Shown: positions 17,163 to 25,603 of the stretch, in pieces
Position numbering within the stretch: position 1 is the stretch's first letter
How the letters are laid out: every line of letters starts with the position of its first letter
Assembly: GCA_963833235.1 (NCBI GenBank)
Contig: CAWHXG010000001.1
Span: 1,364,001 to 1,428,000, forward strand
Direction of reading: 5' to 3'
Length of the DNA: 64,000 nucleotides
Source of the DNA: CAWHXG01 sp963833235
Lineage (GTDB): Bacteria > Pseudomonadota > Alphaproteobacteria > Rhodobacterales > Rhodobacteraceae
The notes under the pieces: model-generated
The model's input: the letters and a program-made list of their open reading frames with translations, nothing else
Databases searched by the model: none
What the model was told of the DNA's origin: nothing
Translations under genes and position numbers: made by a program

Positions 17163-18877
17163 GCGAGCTCGGCCTTCAGCGCGCCGCCGATTGTGGCCGA
17201 GATCGCCGTGGCATCGGCGCGGGGCAGCGGCAGATAGGGCGCGCCCAGCGTCGCCGCCAGCGATTGCAGCGCCGGATGCGGGCGGCGCGACATGTCGATC
17301 ACCAGCGCCGCCATTCCCGCCGCCCTGCAGCCACGCGCCACCGCCTCTGCATCCGCCGCCGCCGCTACCCTGTCGCCCCGACCGTCGAGCGCCACGTTGG
17401 CGCGCCCGTCGGTGAGCAGGCAGATCGTCGGGGTCATGCCGCGCGCTCGGGCCTGCCGCCCCAGCTCCATCGCCGCGCGCAGGCCTGCCGCCAGAGGCGT
17501 GCCCCCGCCGCCGGGCAGGCCGCCCAGCCGCCGCTTGGTCTGCACCAGCGAGCGGGTCGGAGGCAGCAGCACCTCCGCCGCGGTGCCGCGGAACGCGATC
17601 AGCGCCACGTGGTCGCGCCGCGCATAGGCCTCCGAGAGCAGCAGTTCCACCGCGCCCTTCGCCTCCCCAAGCCGTGACATCGCGGCGGAACCCGAGGCGT
17701 CGACCGTGAATATCAGCAGCCGGTCCGAAAGATCCTGGTAGCGCTTTACGTGGATGTCGCCGGGCCGGATATGCAGCCCCGCCCGGTCCATCCGCGCCGC
17801 CGCCCGACGCATCGGCTGCCAAGGCGCCGCCGTCCGCAGGGTCGCGACCAGATCGATCCTTGCCTGCCCGTCGAGCCGCCCGGGCCGAGAGGGCAGGGGT
17901 CGCCCGCGCCGGTTTCCGCGCTGCGCCGCCCCGCTGCCGCCACCGCTTGCGGGCGCAGTGCGCCGCGCCTGCTCCGCCGCCAGCCGCTCCAGCAGATCGG
18001 ACGGCAGCAGCGCCTTCGCCGCCTCCAGCAGGATGTCTTCCGGCAGGCGCATGGTCTCGGGGTCCAGCTCGCCGGGATCGCTCTCGCCAGGATCGTCGGG
18101 GGGCGGGTCGCCTTCGGGCTGCTCCTGCTCGGGCGGCTCGGGCTCCTGCGGCGCCTCCGCCTCCGGCATCACGGTCGCCCGCGGCGCCAGAACCAGCTCG
18201 ACGGCCAGCTTGACGTCGGCCTCGGCAACCGCGCGGCGCCCGCACAGGGCCGCCGCCGCCTTGGCCGCGGCCAGGGCCAGAAGCGGGCCGCGCAGCCCGG
18301 CGATGCCCAGCCGCGCCGCCAGCCGCACCAGCGCGTCCACCGCCTCTGGCGGCGCCACCACCTTCGGCAGCCGCCTGCGCGCGGCCGCCAGGGCCGCCTC
18401 GTCCACTGCGATCCGTCCCGTCTCGCGAATGCCAACGGCGTCGAGATCGACCTTGAAGGCCAGCCGATCGGCCAGCGCCTGAGGCAGCCCCTCTTCCGGC
18501 TCCGCGCCCTCGTCCAGCGCAATCAGCGCGTGGCCAGGCCCTTCGTCCAGCGCCAGGGCCAGCCGGGCCGCCAGCCCCGCCCCGCAGCGTTCCGCCATGG
18601 TGAGAACCAGCGCGGCGGGGCTCTCCAGCAGGCCGGCGCCTCGCACCAGCGTTCCTTCGGTCAGCGTCGCCGCCAGATCGATCCCGCCGTAAAGCGCCTC
18701 GTCGCCGATCCCCGGGTGAAGCTTGCGCAACGGAAGTGGCAGGGCATCGAGGCCCTCGCAGAACCGCGCGCGCACCGGCCCGCTGCGCGCCCGCAGCCAC
18801 AGCCCGCCAAGCCCGCTAGGGTCCACGCGCAGCAGCCGCAGCGCCGCCTCGGCACGGGCCCAGACCTCTGCCGTCAC
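17159..18877 (-). CDS. bchD: BchD, magnesium chelatase subunit D
   Basis: BchD forms a double hexameric ring with BchI and couples ATP hydrolysis to Mg insertion by BchH. The 572-residue product has an N-terminal AAA+-like domain without a Walker A motif. A long Pro/Glu/Asp linker (about residues 230-275, EPEPPEQEQPEGDPPPDD region) follows, then a C-terminal von Willebrand A domain with the MIDAS sequence DASGSA (about residue 395). Missing nucleotide-binding residues are normal for this subunit. The start is a GTG at 18,877 overlapping the bchI stop as GTGA, and the stop overlaps bchO the same way, so the three genes are probably translationally coupled. Confidence 0.95.
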   Translation of the reverse strand: MTAEVWARAEAALRLLRVDPSGLGGLWLRARSGPVRARFCEGLDALPLPLRKLHPGIGDEALYGGIDLAATLTEGTLVRGAGLLESPAALVLTMAERCGAGLAARLALALDEGPGHALIALDEGAEPEEGLPQALADRLAFKVDLDAVGIRETGRIAVDEAALAAARRRLPKVVAPPEAVDALVRLAARLGIAGLRGPLLALAAAKAAAALCGRRAVAEADVKLAVELVLAPRATVMPEAEAPQEPEPPEQEQPEGDPPPDDPGESDPGELDPETMRLPEDILLEAAKALLPSDLLERLAAEQARRTAPASGGGSGAAQRGNRRGRPLPSRPGRLDGQARIDLVATLRTAAPWQPMRRAAARMDRAGLHIRPGDIHVKRYQDLSDRLLIFTVDASGSAAMSRLGEAKGAVELLLSEAYARRDHVALIAFRGTAAEVLLPPTRSLVQTKRRLGGLPGGGGTPLAAGLRAAMELGRQARARGMTPTICLLTDGRANVALDGRGDRVAAAADAEAVARGCRAAGMAALVIDMSRRPHPALQSLAATLGAPYLPLPRADATAISATIGGALKAELA

Positions 18878-19971
18878 GGCGCGCCCAATGCCTCGCTGCC
18901 GCCCAGAACTTCGGCCACCACCCGATCCACCCGCGTGCCGGATCCGGCCTCGTCCAGCGGATCGCGCCGCAGCCGGTGCCGCAGCGCCGGCGCCGCGATG
19001 GCCCGCAGATGCGCCCGCGTGATCGCCGCGTCGCCGCTATAGGCCGCCCAGGCCCGCGCCGCCCGCAGCAAGGTCAGTTCGCCCCGCAGCCCGTCAGAGC
19101 CGAGCGCCACGCACAGCTCTGCCGCATCGCGCAGAACCGTCTCGTCGCGCGTGATGCCGGCCAGGCGTGCCCGTCCGTCGAGGATGCGCGCCCGCAGCGC
19201 GCCCTCGGCCTGCGCCCACTCGGCGGCGAAGCCGGCCCGATCGGCCTCATAGCCTTCGCGCCGCCGGATCACCTCGATCCTCTGCTCGATATCCGTGGGG
19301 CTGGCCACGTCGACCGATAGGCCGAACCTGTCCAGAAGCTGCGGCCGAAGTTCCCCCTCCTCGGGGTTGCCCGAGCCGACCAGCACGAACCGCGCCGCAT
19401 GGCGGATGCTCAGCCCTTCGCGCTCCACCACGTTCTCGCCCGACTGCGCGACGTCGAGCAGCAGATCGACGATGTGATCCTCCAGAAGGTTCACCTCGTC
19501 GATATACAGATAGCCGCGGTTGGCCCGTGCCAGCAGACCGGGTTGGAAAGCCTTCTCGCCCCGGGTCAGCGCCCGCTCGATATCGAGCGCGCCCACCACG
19601 CGATCTTCCGTGGCGCCCAGCGGCAGGTCGATCACCGGTGTCGGGCGTTCCACGATGGCGGTATCGGCGATCTCCGCCCAGTCGGGGCAATCCTCGATCC
19701 GCTCGGAATTCACCGGGCAGCCGGCCACCGCCCGGATGGGGGGCAACAGCGCCGCCAGCGCCCGCACGGCCGTCGACTTGCCGGTGCCCCTGTCGCCGAA
19801 CACCAGCACGCCGCCGATGCCCGGGTCGATGGCAGTCAGGATCATCGCCGTCTTCATCTCGTCTTGTCCGACAATGGCGGTGAAGGGAAACGGGCCGGGG
19901 CGCGCCTCTGCCCCCGGCTTCGGCGCTGCGTTCCGCTTGCTGGCTGTCTTCACGGTCGGCTCGGCGTTCAT
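18874..19971 (-). CDS. bchI: BchI, magnesium chelatase ATPase subunit I
   Basis: BchI is the AAA+ ATPase of magnesium chelatase. The 365-residue product has Walker A GDRGTGKS at residues 59-66, Walker B YLYIDEVNLLEDH (about residue 160), and the arginine-finger region GNPEEGELRPQLLDRFGL, all intact. The ATG at 19,971 overlaps the crtA stop as ATGA. The first ~28 residues are a Lys/Ala/Pro-rich extension longer than in Rhodobacter, before the conserved PFPFTAIVGQDEMK. Coupling to crtA links carotenoid and bacteriochlorophyll enzymes in one transcript. Confidence 0.96.
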   Translation of the reverse strand: MNAEPTVKTASKRNAAPKPGAEARPGPFPFTAIVGQDEMKTAMILTAIDPGIGGVLVFGDRGTGKSTAVRALAALLPPIRAVAGCPVNSERIEDCPDWAEIADTAIVERPTPVIDLPLGATEDRVVGALDIERALTRGEKAFQPGLLARANRGYLYIDEVNLLEDHIVDLLLDVAQSGENVVEREGLSIRHAARFVLVGSGNPEEGELRPQLLDRFGLSVDVASPTDIEQRIEVIRRREGYEADRAGFAAEWAQAEGALRARILDGRARLAGITRDETVLRDAAELCVALGSDGLRGELTLLRAARAWAAYSGDAAITRAHLRAIAAPALRHRLRRDPLDEAGSGTRVDRVVAEVLGGSEALGAP

Positions 19972-20705
19972 GCGGCGGTCACTTCCGTTGGGGTCCGGGG
20001 CCGGGCGGCCAGTCCACCGAGGGGGCCGGCGCCGCCCCAGCGACCGCTCTCGCCCGTCACGGCGAACCTCGCATAAAGCTCCTCGCGGAACCAGTCGCCG
20101 GCGCGCACCGCGGCGATGGCGCGCGCATGGGGTCCGTCGGCGCGTGCGAAGCCGGCCATCGAGGCGGCGTCGGGCCAGACGGAGAAGGTCACCTGATGCA
20201 ACCAGGGCACCTCGCCGATGCCGATCTTGAAGGCGACGTTTGGGTCGGCACCGATGGCCTTGCTGATATCCGGAACACGCCCCCAGAAGCGAGGCAGGGC
20301 GCGGGGCCGCAGGGTCGCGCGTGTCAGCACGGCGAGCGGGCCGATGCCCCCGGCGCCGGGATCGGCCGCGAAGGGCGTGCCGCCGGCCCATCGCCCGCGC
20401 ACACTCACGGGCGCGAGGAACAGGTGCCAGTCCTCCGCCGCCCGCGCCCGGTAGCGCTGCCATGCCGGCGCGTCGGCAACGGCGGCGCGCGCCGTCTCGG
20501 CATCCGGCCATACCGCGAGGATCGCGTAGACGGCGGTGTTGGGGATCGGGGTGAATCCCTCCCCGGTGCCGCTGCCGCACAGCTTCCAGAAGCCGATCCC
20601 GGGGGTGCGCGCCATCGCCCGGCGCCCGAGGCCCATCATCGCGAAGGCCCAGGCCCGGGCGCCGGGCCCGTCGAAGCGGAAAAGGCTGAGGCTGACGGTC
20701 TGAAT
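19968..20705 (-). CDS. crtA: CrtA, spheroidene monooxygenase; apparent ATT start
   Basis: CrtA uses O2 to convert spheroidene to spheroidenone, shifting cells from yellow-brown to red under air. The conserved N-terminus (family M-QTVSLSLFRF) begins here at codon ATT (20,705-20,703), and GGAGG ends exactly 7 nt before it. There is no ATG, GTG or TTG in frame between this ATT and the 20,725-20,742 PpsR site. The first upstream ATG (20,787) would put that operator inside the coding region and add 27 unconserved residues. The 245-residue product then matches the family length, with FWKLCGSGTGEGFTPIPN and FKIGIGEVPWLHQVTFSVWPD (in part) conserved. Start choice is inference; the gene identity is firm. 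Confidence 0.9.
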   Translation of the reverse strand: MQTVSLSLFRFDGPGARAWAFAMMGLGRRAMARTPGIGFWKLCGSGTGEGFTPIPNTAVYAILAVWPDAETARAAVADAPAWQRYRARAAEDWHLFLAPVSVRGRWAGGTPFAADPGAGGIGPLAVLTRATLRPRALPRFWGRVPDISKAIGADPNVAFKIGIGEVPWLHQVTFSVWPDAASMAGFARADGPHARAIAAVRAGDWFREELYARFAVTGESGRWGGAGPLGGLAARPRTPTEVTAA

Positions 20706-20717
20706 TGTGGCGCCTCC
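20703..20717 (-). promoter_or_regulatory. Strong Shine-Dalgarno placing crtA start at ATT
   Basis: GGAGG (minus strand, 20,717-20,713) is followed by a 7-nt spacer and ATT. This spacing is ideal for initiation and is the main reason for choosing the non-standard start codon of crtA. An ATG-to-ATT sequence error would explain it equally well. Confidence 0.55.
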
Positions 20718-20724
20718 GGCTGAG

Positions 20725-20742
20725 TGTCCAGCGAACCTTACA
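20725..20742. promoter_or_regulatory. PpsR/CrtJ operator, crtA-proximal
   Basis: TGT-N12-ACA match between divergent crtA and crtI, 20 nt upstream of the proposed crtA start. PpsR (CrtJ) represses bch, crt and puc genes under oxygen or bright light by binding pairs of such palindromes. The second half of the pair is at 20,801-20,818. Confidence 0.75.
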
Positions 20743-20800
20743 CATTCGCCTGGAAAGGTGAAGGGATTTTCCCTTGCCACTGCAGGCATCCTTCTGCAAG

Positions 20801-20818
20801 TGTAACGTGAATTGGACA
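20801..20818. promoter_or_regulatory. PpsR/CrtJ operator, crtI-proximal
   Basis: A second TGT-N12-ACA match, 19 nt upstream of the crtI ATG. The start-to-start distance from the crtA-proximal site is 76 bp, about seven helical turns, so both sites face the same side of the DNA. Looping by a PpsR tetramer is plausible, as described for the divergent crtA-crtI region of Rhodobacter. Confidence 0.75.
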
Positions 20819-20837
20819 GTGAAAGGGCGCTCGCCGC

Positions 20838-22421
20838 ATGACCCGCCACGACCCCGCCCTCGACCGCCTGGCCACCGCTCCCGCCGGAGCGTTAGGCCCG
20901 AACGATGCCATCGTCATCGGCGCCGGCCTTGGCGGATTGGCCGCCGCCATGCGGCTCGGCGCCAAGGGCTACCGCGTCACCGTCGTCGACCGGCTCGACC
21001 GGGCCGGTGGCCGCGGCTCCTCGATCACCGAGAACGGCCACCGATTCGATCTCGGCCCCACCATCGTCACCGTCCCGCAGGTGCTGCGCGGCCTCTGGGC
21101 CGATTGCGGCCGCGACTTCGACGCCGACGTGGACCTGCGCGCGCTGCAGCCCTTCTACGAGATCCGCTGGCCCGACGGCTCGACCTTCAGTGCCAGCAGC
21201 GACCCCGCCGCGATGGAGGCCGAGGTGGCCCGCCTCAGCCCCTCCGATCTCCCCGGCTACCGCAGGTTCCTGAAGGACAGCGAGCGCCGCTTCGTGGTGG
21301 GGTTCGAGGGCATGGTCGCCAAGCCCATGCACCGCCTGTGGGAGACGATCCGCGTGTTGCCGGAATTCGCCCGCCTGCGCGCCGACAAGTCGATCCTCGG
21401 CCTCGCCAAGTCCCGCGTCCGCGATCCGCGCCTGCGCATGGCGCTGTCGTTCCACCCGCTTTTCATCGGCGGCGACCCGATGCACGTCACCTCGATGTAC
21501 GCCCTCGTCAGCCATCTGGAGACGACCTTCGGGGTGCACTACGCAATCGGCGGGGTGCAGGCGATCGCCGATGCCATGGTGAAGGTGATCGAGGACCAGG
21601 GCGGGCAGGTGCGCCTCAACGCCCAGGTGGATCGGATCGAGGCCGCCGGCGGCCGGGCCTCCGGCGTCACGCTGGAAGACGGCACCGCGCTCGCGGCACC
21701 CCTTGTCGTCAGCAACGCCGATGCCGGGCATACCTACAGCCACCTCCTGCGCGACACCCCGCGCCGCCGTTGGACGGATCGCCGGCTCGACCGCTCGCGC
21801 TGGTCCATGGGCCTCTTCGTCTGGTACTTCGGCACCAAGGGCACCGCCGGGCGCTGGCCCGACGTGGGCCACCACACCATCGCCAACGGCCCGCGCTACG
21901 AGGGGCTGCTGCGCGACGTCTTCATCAACGGCCGGCTCAGCGACGACATGAGCCTCTACCTCCACCGGCCCAGCGTCACGGACCCGGGCGTGGCGCCCGA
22001 GGGCGACGACACGTTCTATGCCCTCTCGCCGGTCCCGCATCTGGGCCACGACACCCCGGTCGACTGGCAGGCCCAGGCGGAGCCCTACCGCCGCCTCGTG
22101 GCGGCCGAGCTGGAGAAGATGATCCCGGGCTTCGAATCGCATCTCTCCGCCAGCCGCGTCTTCACGCCCGAGGATTTCCGCGACCGCTACCTGTCGCCCC
22201 ATGGCAGCGGCTTCTCGATCGAACCGCGGATCCTGCAAAGCGCCTGGTTCCGCCCGCACAACGTCAGCGAGGAGCTGCCGGGCCTCTACCTCGTGGGCGC
22301 CGGCACGCATCCGGGCGCCGGCCTGCCCGGCGTGATCTCCTCGGCCGAGGTGCTGGGCAAGCTGGTGCCCGCAGCGCCCGCGGCCGCAGCGCCGGCGCCG
22401 TTGCGGATGGCCGCCGAATGA
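20838..22421 (+). CDS. crtI: CrtI, phytoene desaturase
   Basis: CrtI carries out three successive dehydrogenations of phytoene to neurosporene, the branch point to spheroidene. The 527-residue product has an N-terminal FAD-binding motif VIGAGLGGLAAAMRLGAKG (about residues 26-44) and the C-terminal signature LYLVGAGTHPGAGLPGVISS (about residues 485-504) of bacterial phytoene desaturases. The ATG at 20,838 lies just after the crtI-proximal PpsR site, so the transcript probably has a very short leader. The stop overlaps the crtB start as ATGA. Confidence 0.97.
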   Translation: MTRHDPALDRLATAPAGALGPNDAIVIGAGLGGLAAAMRLGAKGYRVTVVDRLDRAGGRGSSITENGHRFDLGPTIVTVPQVLRGLWADCGRDFDADVDLRALQPFYEIRWPDGSTFSASSDPAAMEAEVARLSPSDLPGYRRFLKDSERRFVVGFEGMVAKPMHRLWETIRVLPEFARLRADKSILGLAKSRVRDPRLRMALSFHPLFIGGDPMHVTSMYALVSHLETTFGVHYAIGGVQAIADAMVKVIEDQGGQVRLNAQVDRIEAAGGRASGVTLEDGTALAAPLVVSNADAGHTYSHLLRDTPRRRWTDRRLDRSRWSMGLFVWYFGTKGTAGRWPDVGHHTIANGPRYEGLLRDVFINGRLSDDMSLYLHRPSVTDPGVAPEGDDTFYALSPVPHLGHDTPVDWQAQAEPYRRLVAAELEKMIPGFESHLSASRVFTPEDFRDRYLSPHGSGFSIEPRILQSAWFRPHNVSEELPGLYLVGAGTHPGAGLPGVISSAEVLGKLVPAAPAAAAPAPLRMAAE

Positions 22422-23488
22422 TCGCGCCCGCGGACATGGCCGCCTGCCGCGAGGCGATCCGCCACGGCTCGCTCAGCTTCCATGCCGCCTCGCGCCTGCT
22501 GCCGGCCCGCGTGCGCGACCCGGCACTGGCGCTCTACGCCTTCTGCCGGCTGGCCGACGACGCGGTGGACGATGCCGCGACCCATCCGCAAGCCAAGGTC
22601 GCCGCCGTCCTGCGCCTGCGCGACCGGCTGGACCGGGTCTATGCCGGACGCCCCCGCAACGCCCCGGCCGACAGGGCCTTCGCCGCCGTCGTCGCCGATC
22701 ACGACATGCCGCGCGCGCTGCCCGACGCCCTGCTTGAGGGTCTGGCCTGGGACGCGATGGGGCGGCGCTATGCCTCGCTCTCGGATCTCACCGGCTATTC
22801 GGCGCGCGTCGCCTCGGCCGTGGGCGCCATGATGTGCGTGCTGATGGGGGTGCGCGATGCCCATGCCCTGGCCCGCGCCTGCGATCTGGGCGTTGCCATG
22901 CAGCTGACCAACATCGCCCGCGACGTGGGCGAGGATGCGGCGCACGGGCGGCTCTACCTGCCGACGGACTGGTTCGCCGAAGCCGGGCTGGACCCGCAGG
23001 CGTTTCTCGCCGCCCCGGCGCCCACGCAGGACATCCGCGCCATGACGGCGCGCCTGCTGGCCGAGGCGGACCGTCTTTATGCCCGGTGCGAACCCGGCAT
23101 CGGCCGGCTGCCCCATGCCTGCCGCCCCGGGATCTTCGCCGCGCGGCACATCTATGCGGGCATCGGCGGCGCCGTCCGCCGCAGCGGCTGCGATGCCGTC
23201 ACCCGCCGCGGACGCACCACGAAGGCGCAGAAGATGGGCTGGCTGGGCCTCTCGATCCTGCGCACGGGCTTCAGCACGGTCAGCCCCGGCTCGGCGATCC
23301 TCTTCGCCCCGGCGCTGCCCGAGGTCGCCTTCCTCGTCGATGCCGCGGCCCGCCGGCCGGTTCGCCGCAGCGCGTGGGGCGAGGGCCGCACCGGGGCGCT
23401 GATCGAGGTCTTCGCCCAGCTCGAGGCCCGCGACCGCTCCAGCCGCGCCGCCATTGCCGCGACGCCTGTGCAATTCGCCGCGGAATAG
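22418..23488 (+). CDS. crtB: CrtB, phytoene synthase
   Basis: CrtB joins two geranylgeranyl diphosphates head to head to make phytoene, the first carotenoid. The 356-residue product has both Asp-rich Mg-diphosphate motifs: DDAVDD at residues 47-52 and NIARDVGEDA at about residue 168. The start ATG overlaps the crtI stop by ATGA, the usual crtI-crtB coupling. The C-terminal ~60 residues are Ala/Arg-rich as in Rhodobacter homologues. Its substrate comes from crtE at 27.2 kb. Confidence 0.97.
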   Translation: MIAPADMAACREAIRHGSLSFHAASRLLPARVRDPALALYAFCRLADDAVDDAATHPQAKVAAVLRLRDRLDRVYAGRPRNAPADRAFAAVVADHDMPRALPDALLEGLAWDAMGRRYASLSDLTGYSARVASAVGAMMCVLMGVRDAHALARACDLGVAMQLTNIARDVGEDAAHGRLYLPTDWFAEAGLDPQAFLAAPAPTQDIRAMTARLLAEADRLYARCEPGIGRLPHACRPGIFAARHIYAGIGGAVRRSGCDAVTRRGRTTKAQKMGWLGLSILRTGFSTVSPGSAILFAPALPEVAFLVDAAARRPVRRSAWGEGRTGALIEVFAQLEARDRSSRAAIAATPVQFAAE

Positions 23489-23581
23489 GCTAGGCTTGCC
23501 GCGCCGCGCGTCCGGATCTCTGGAACCCGCGGCCGCGGCCATCCGTTCGGTGGCGTGCCCCATGGCAAAGGAGCCGCCGCG

Positions 23582-24058
23582 ATGGACTGGCCCGTCTTCC
23601 TCGTCTTTCTCGCCGCGTGTTTCGCGGCCGGCTCCACCGGCGCGGTCTTCGGACCCGACGAGTGGTATCGCCGCCTCGACAAGCCCGTCTGGAACCCGCC
23701 GAACTGGATGTTCCCGGTGGCCTGGTCGGTCATCTACGTGATCATCGCCTATGCCGCATCGCGCGTGGCGCCGCTGCCGGGCAGCGCCCTGGCGATGGGC
23801 TTCTGGGCGTTCCAGATGGCGGCCAACGCGCTCTGGTCGCCGATCTTCTTCGGCAAGAAGGATCTGCGCGCGGCGATGATCGCGCTCTCGGCACTCTGGG
23901 TCGCTGTGCTGGGCACGTTATTGACGTTCTGGCCGCTCGATACCGTCGCGGGTCTGCTGATCTTGCCATATTTCATCTGGGTCAGCTATGCCGGGGCGCT
24001 GAACTTCACGCTGATGCGGCGCAATCCGCCGGGTGCTGCGCCGCAGCCGGCCGAGTGA
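23582..24058 (+). CDS. tspO: TspO, tryptophan-rich sensory protein
   Basis: TspO is an outer-membrane translocator-type protein. In Rhodobacter sphaeroides it lowers photosynthesis gene expression in response to oxygen, probably by handling tetrapyrrole intermediates. The 158-residue product equals the Rhodobacter length. It has five membrane segments and the Trp-rich signature WNPPNWMFPVAWSVIY (about residues 39-54), plus the ALWSPIFFG loop. The ATG at 23,582 has AAAGGAG at good spacing; an ATG at 23,555 is rejected. It is cotranscribed with crtIB and overlaps the next gene by GTGA. Confidence 0.94.
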   Translation: MDWPVFLVFLAACFAAGSTGAVFGPDEWYRRLDKPVWNPPNWMFPVAWSVIYVIIAYAASRVAPLPGSALAMGFWAFQMAANALWSPIFFGKKDLRAAMIALSALWVAVLGTLLTFWPLDTVAGLLILPYFIWVSYAGALNFTLMRRNPPGAAPQPAE

Positions 24059-24516
24059 GGAGGGCGTGCCTTCTCGGGCTCTGCCTCGTATCGGCCGTGC
24101 CCGCAGCGGCGCAGATGAATTGCTTCGAGCAGGAACTGGCCGCCGCCGGCCCGTGCGACGGCCTGCAGGTGGCGCCATTGGGAGTGGAGATCGGGCTGAA
24201 CCGGCTGGAATTGCTGGAAGTCGACCGCTTCGCCGTCGCCCTCGAGCACGATCTTCTGACCATCGAGCTGATTGGCCGGCTGGGCTGCGAGGCGCCGGCC
24301 TCCGCGACCCTGCAGGGCGGGGTGCGGGCGCGGATCACGGCGAGCGCCACGATGGATGCCTATGATTGCCAGTTGGCCGAGCTGAAGGTGGGCCTCGATG
24401 CGTTCAAGGGGCGCTACGGCGTGCTCGTCGCGCGGTTCCGGGGACGCATCGCCGAGGATCTGGCCCGCAAGGCCGCGCTGGCGCTGATCGCGGAATGCGA
24501 GGCGATGGGGCAATAG
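24055..24516 (+). CDS. Secreted cysteine-containing protein coupled to tspO, function unknown
   Basis: A 153-residue protein I do not recognise. A Sec signal peptide is clear (GTG start, then RRACLLGLCLVSAVPAAAQ, predicted cleavage before MNCFEQ). The mature ~133 residues contain five cysteines (NCFEQ, GPCDG, LGCEAP, YDCQ, AECEA), so disulfides in the periplasm are possible. The C-terminal half is helical and charged. The GTG start overlaps the tspO stop (GTGA), so translation is probably coupled, and a large inverted repeat follows 40 nt after the stop. A periplasmic partner of TspO is an attractive but untested idea. Confidence 0.75.
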   Translation: MRRACLLGLCLVSAVPAAAQMNCFEQELAAAGPCDGLQVAPLGVEIGLNRLELLEVDRFAVALEHDLLTIELIGRLGCEAPASATLQGGVRARITASATMDAYDCQLAELKVGLDAFKGRYGVLVARFRGRIAEDLARKAALALIAECEAMGQ

Positions 24517-24555
24517 GGCAGGGCACAGGTCCGGGGGTGGCCCGGTGCCCAGACC

Positions 24556-24606
24556 GGGCAGCGCCCGCAACGCCCCACCCGCCCACCCGCGTCGCGGGCG
24601 CTGCCC
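24556..24606. repeat. 13-bp perfect inverted repeat with C-rich loop between convergent genes
   Basis: GGGCAGCGCCCGC (24,556-24,568) pairs perfectly with 24,594-24,606 around a 25-nt loop rich in CCCACCCGCCCACCC. It lies between the stops of the tspO-linked gene and crtC, so it may act as a terminator for both strands, although no U-run follows. A related element with a similar loop is at 57,321-57,382. Confidence 0.6.
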
Positions 24607-24637
24607 TCGGCGGCAGCGCGGCGCCAGGCCGTCGGCG

Positions 24638-25603
24638 TCAGGCGGGCTGCCCCGTCGCCGCCGTATCGTGCCATCGCCAGCCCCGCCGTCGCGGCACCCG
24701 CACGGCCAGCATCGGCTTCAGCACCGGCGAGCGGAACCTGTTCAGGTCCAGCGCCTCGTGCACCCCCACCAGCGGCTGCCCGCCATGTGTCGTCTCGACC
24801 ACCGAGCGGCTGTAGAACGGCGCATCCAGCATCGCCTTGACCTGACGCGCCCGGCTGCCGGCATCGCCGCGGGTCTCGCGCCGCACCGCCCAGAGCGAGC
24901 GGTTCATCGGCACCTTAGGCGGCGCCGCGACCATCCGCGCCCCGCCCGATGCGTCGAACACCGCCGCCGCCGCCAGCGCGCTGCCGTCCCGCCTGTCGGC
25001 ATCGTAGAAGGTCAGCGCGCCCTCATCGGTGGGATACCGCCCCCAGGTCCAGTAGCTGAAATCCTCCTCCAGGCTCCGCGTGCCGAAATTCGCATCGAAA
25101 TACCCGTGCCCCTCGAAGTGCCAGCCCTTGCGGTCCAGCTCCACCTCGATCCGGCTCACCGGCGCGAAGGGCCGCCACACATGCGCGCCATCGGGCGTCA
25201 GCGGCAGCTCCACCCCCGTCAGTGCCTGCGGGATCACCGTGATCCGCCCGCGCACCCGGCTGACCACCGGCAGGGCCGAGACCTCGTCGATCTCGATCAC
25301 CAGCCGGTCGCCCTGCCAGCGCATCGCACTCGGCCCCACCTGCAGGGCGTCGGCGCTCTGCCGGAGGGCGGCCGCCCCCCTGTCGGTCATCGTGAAGCGC
25401 CCGCCGGGGCCGTAGGTGGCGACGTTGATGCAGCAATGGTCCGCCGGGTTGCGCCGCCCCGACCAGCGGTACCAGGGCGAGAAGACCGACCCTATGAACC
25501 CGATGACCGAGACGGCGCGGCCGCCATCGTCGCTGATCCCGTCGACATACCACCAGGCGTAGCCGTTCGGCGGAACCTCCAGGTCGAAGTTGGGCCGTTC
25601 AAG
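24638..25603 (-). CDS. crtC: CrtC, hydroxyneurosporene synthase (carotenoid 1,2-hydratase); start unresolved
   Basis: CrtC adds water across the 1,2 double bond of neurosporene, leading to spheroidene. Conserved blocks are present: GYAWWYVDGISDDGGRA, VIGFIGSVFSPWYRWSGRR, HCCINVATYGPGGRFTMTDRG and YFDANFGTRSLEEDFSYWTWGRY (in part). The reading frame is intact to 24,638. The problem is the 5' end: the family similarity begins at about 25,590, but in this frame there is no ATG, GTG or TTG near there. The start is set by similarity at codon CTT 25,603; CTG at 25,582 is another candidate. It overlaps crtD. A base error close to the junction would also explain this. Confidence 0.85.
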   Translation of the reverse strand, partial: LERPNFDLEVPPNGYAWWYVDGISDDGGRAVSVIGFIGSVFSPWYRWSGRRNPADHCCINVATYGPGGRFTMTDRGAAALRQSADALQVGPSAMRWQGDRLVIEIDEVSALPVVSRVRGRITVIPQALTGVELPLTPDGAHVWRPFAPVSRIEVELDRKGWHFEGHGYFDANFGTRSLEEDFSYWTWGRYPTDEGALTFYDADRRDGSALAAAAVFDASGGARMVAAPPKVPMNRSLWAVRRETRGDAGSRARQVKAMLDAPFYSRSVVETTHGGQPLVGVHEALDLNRFRSPVLKPMLAVRVPRRRGWRWHDTAATGQPA

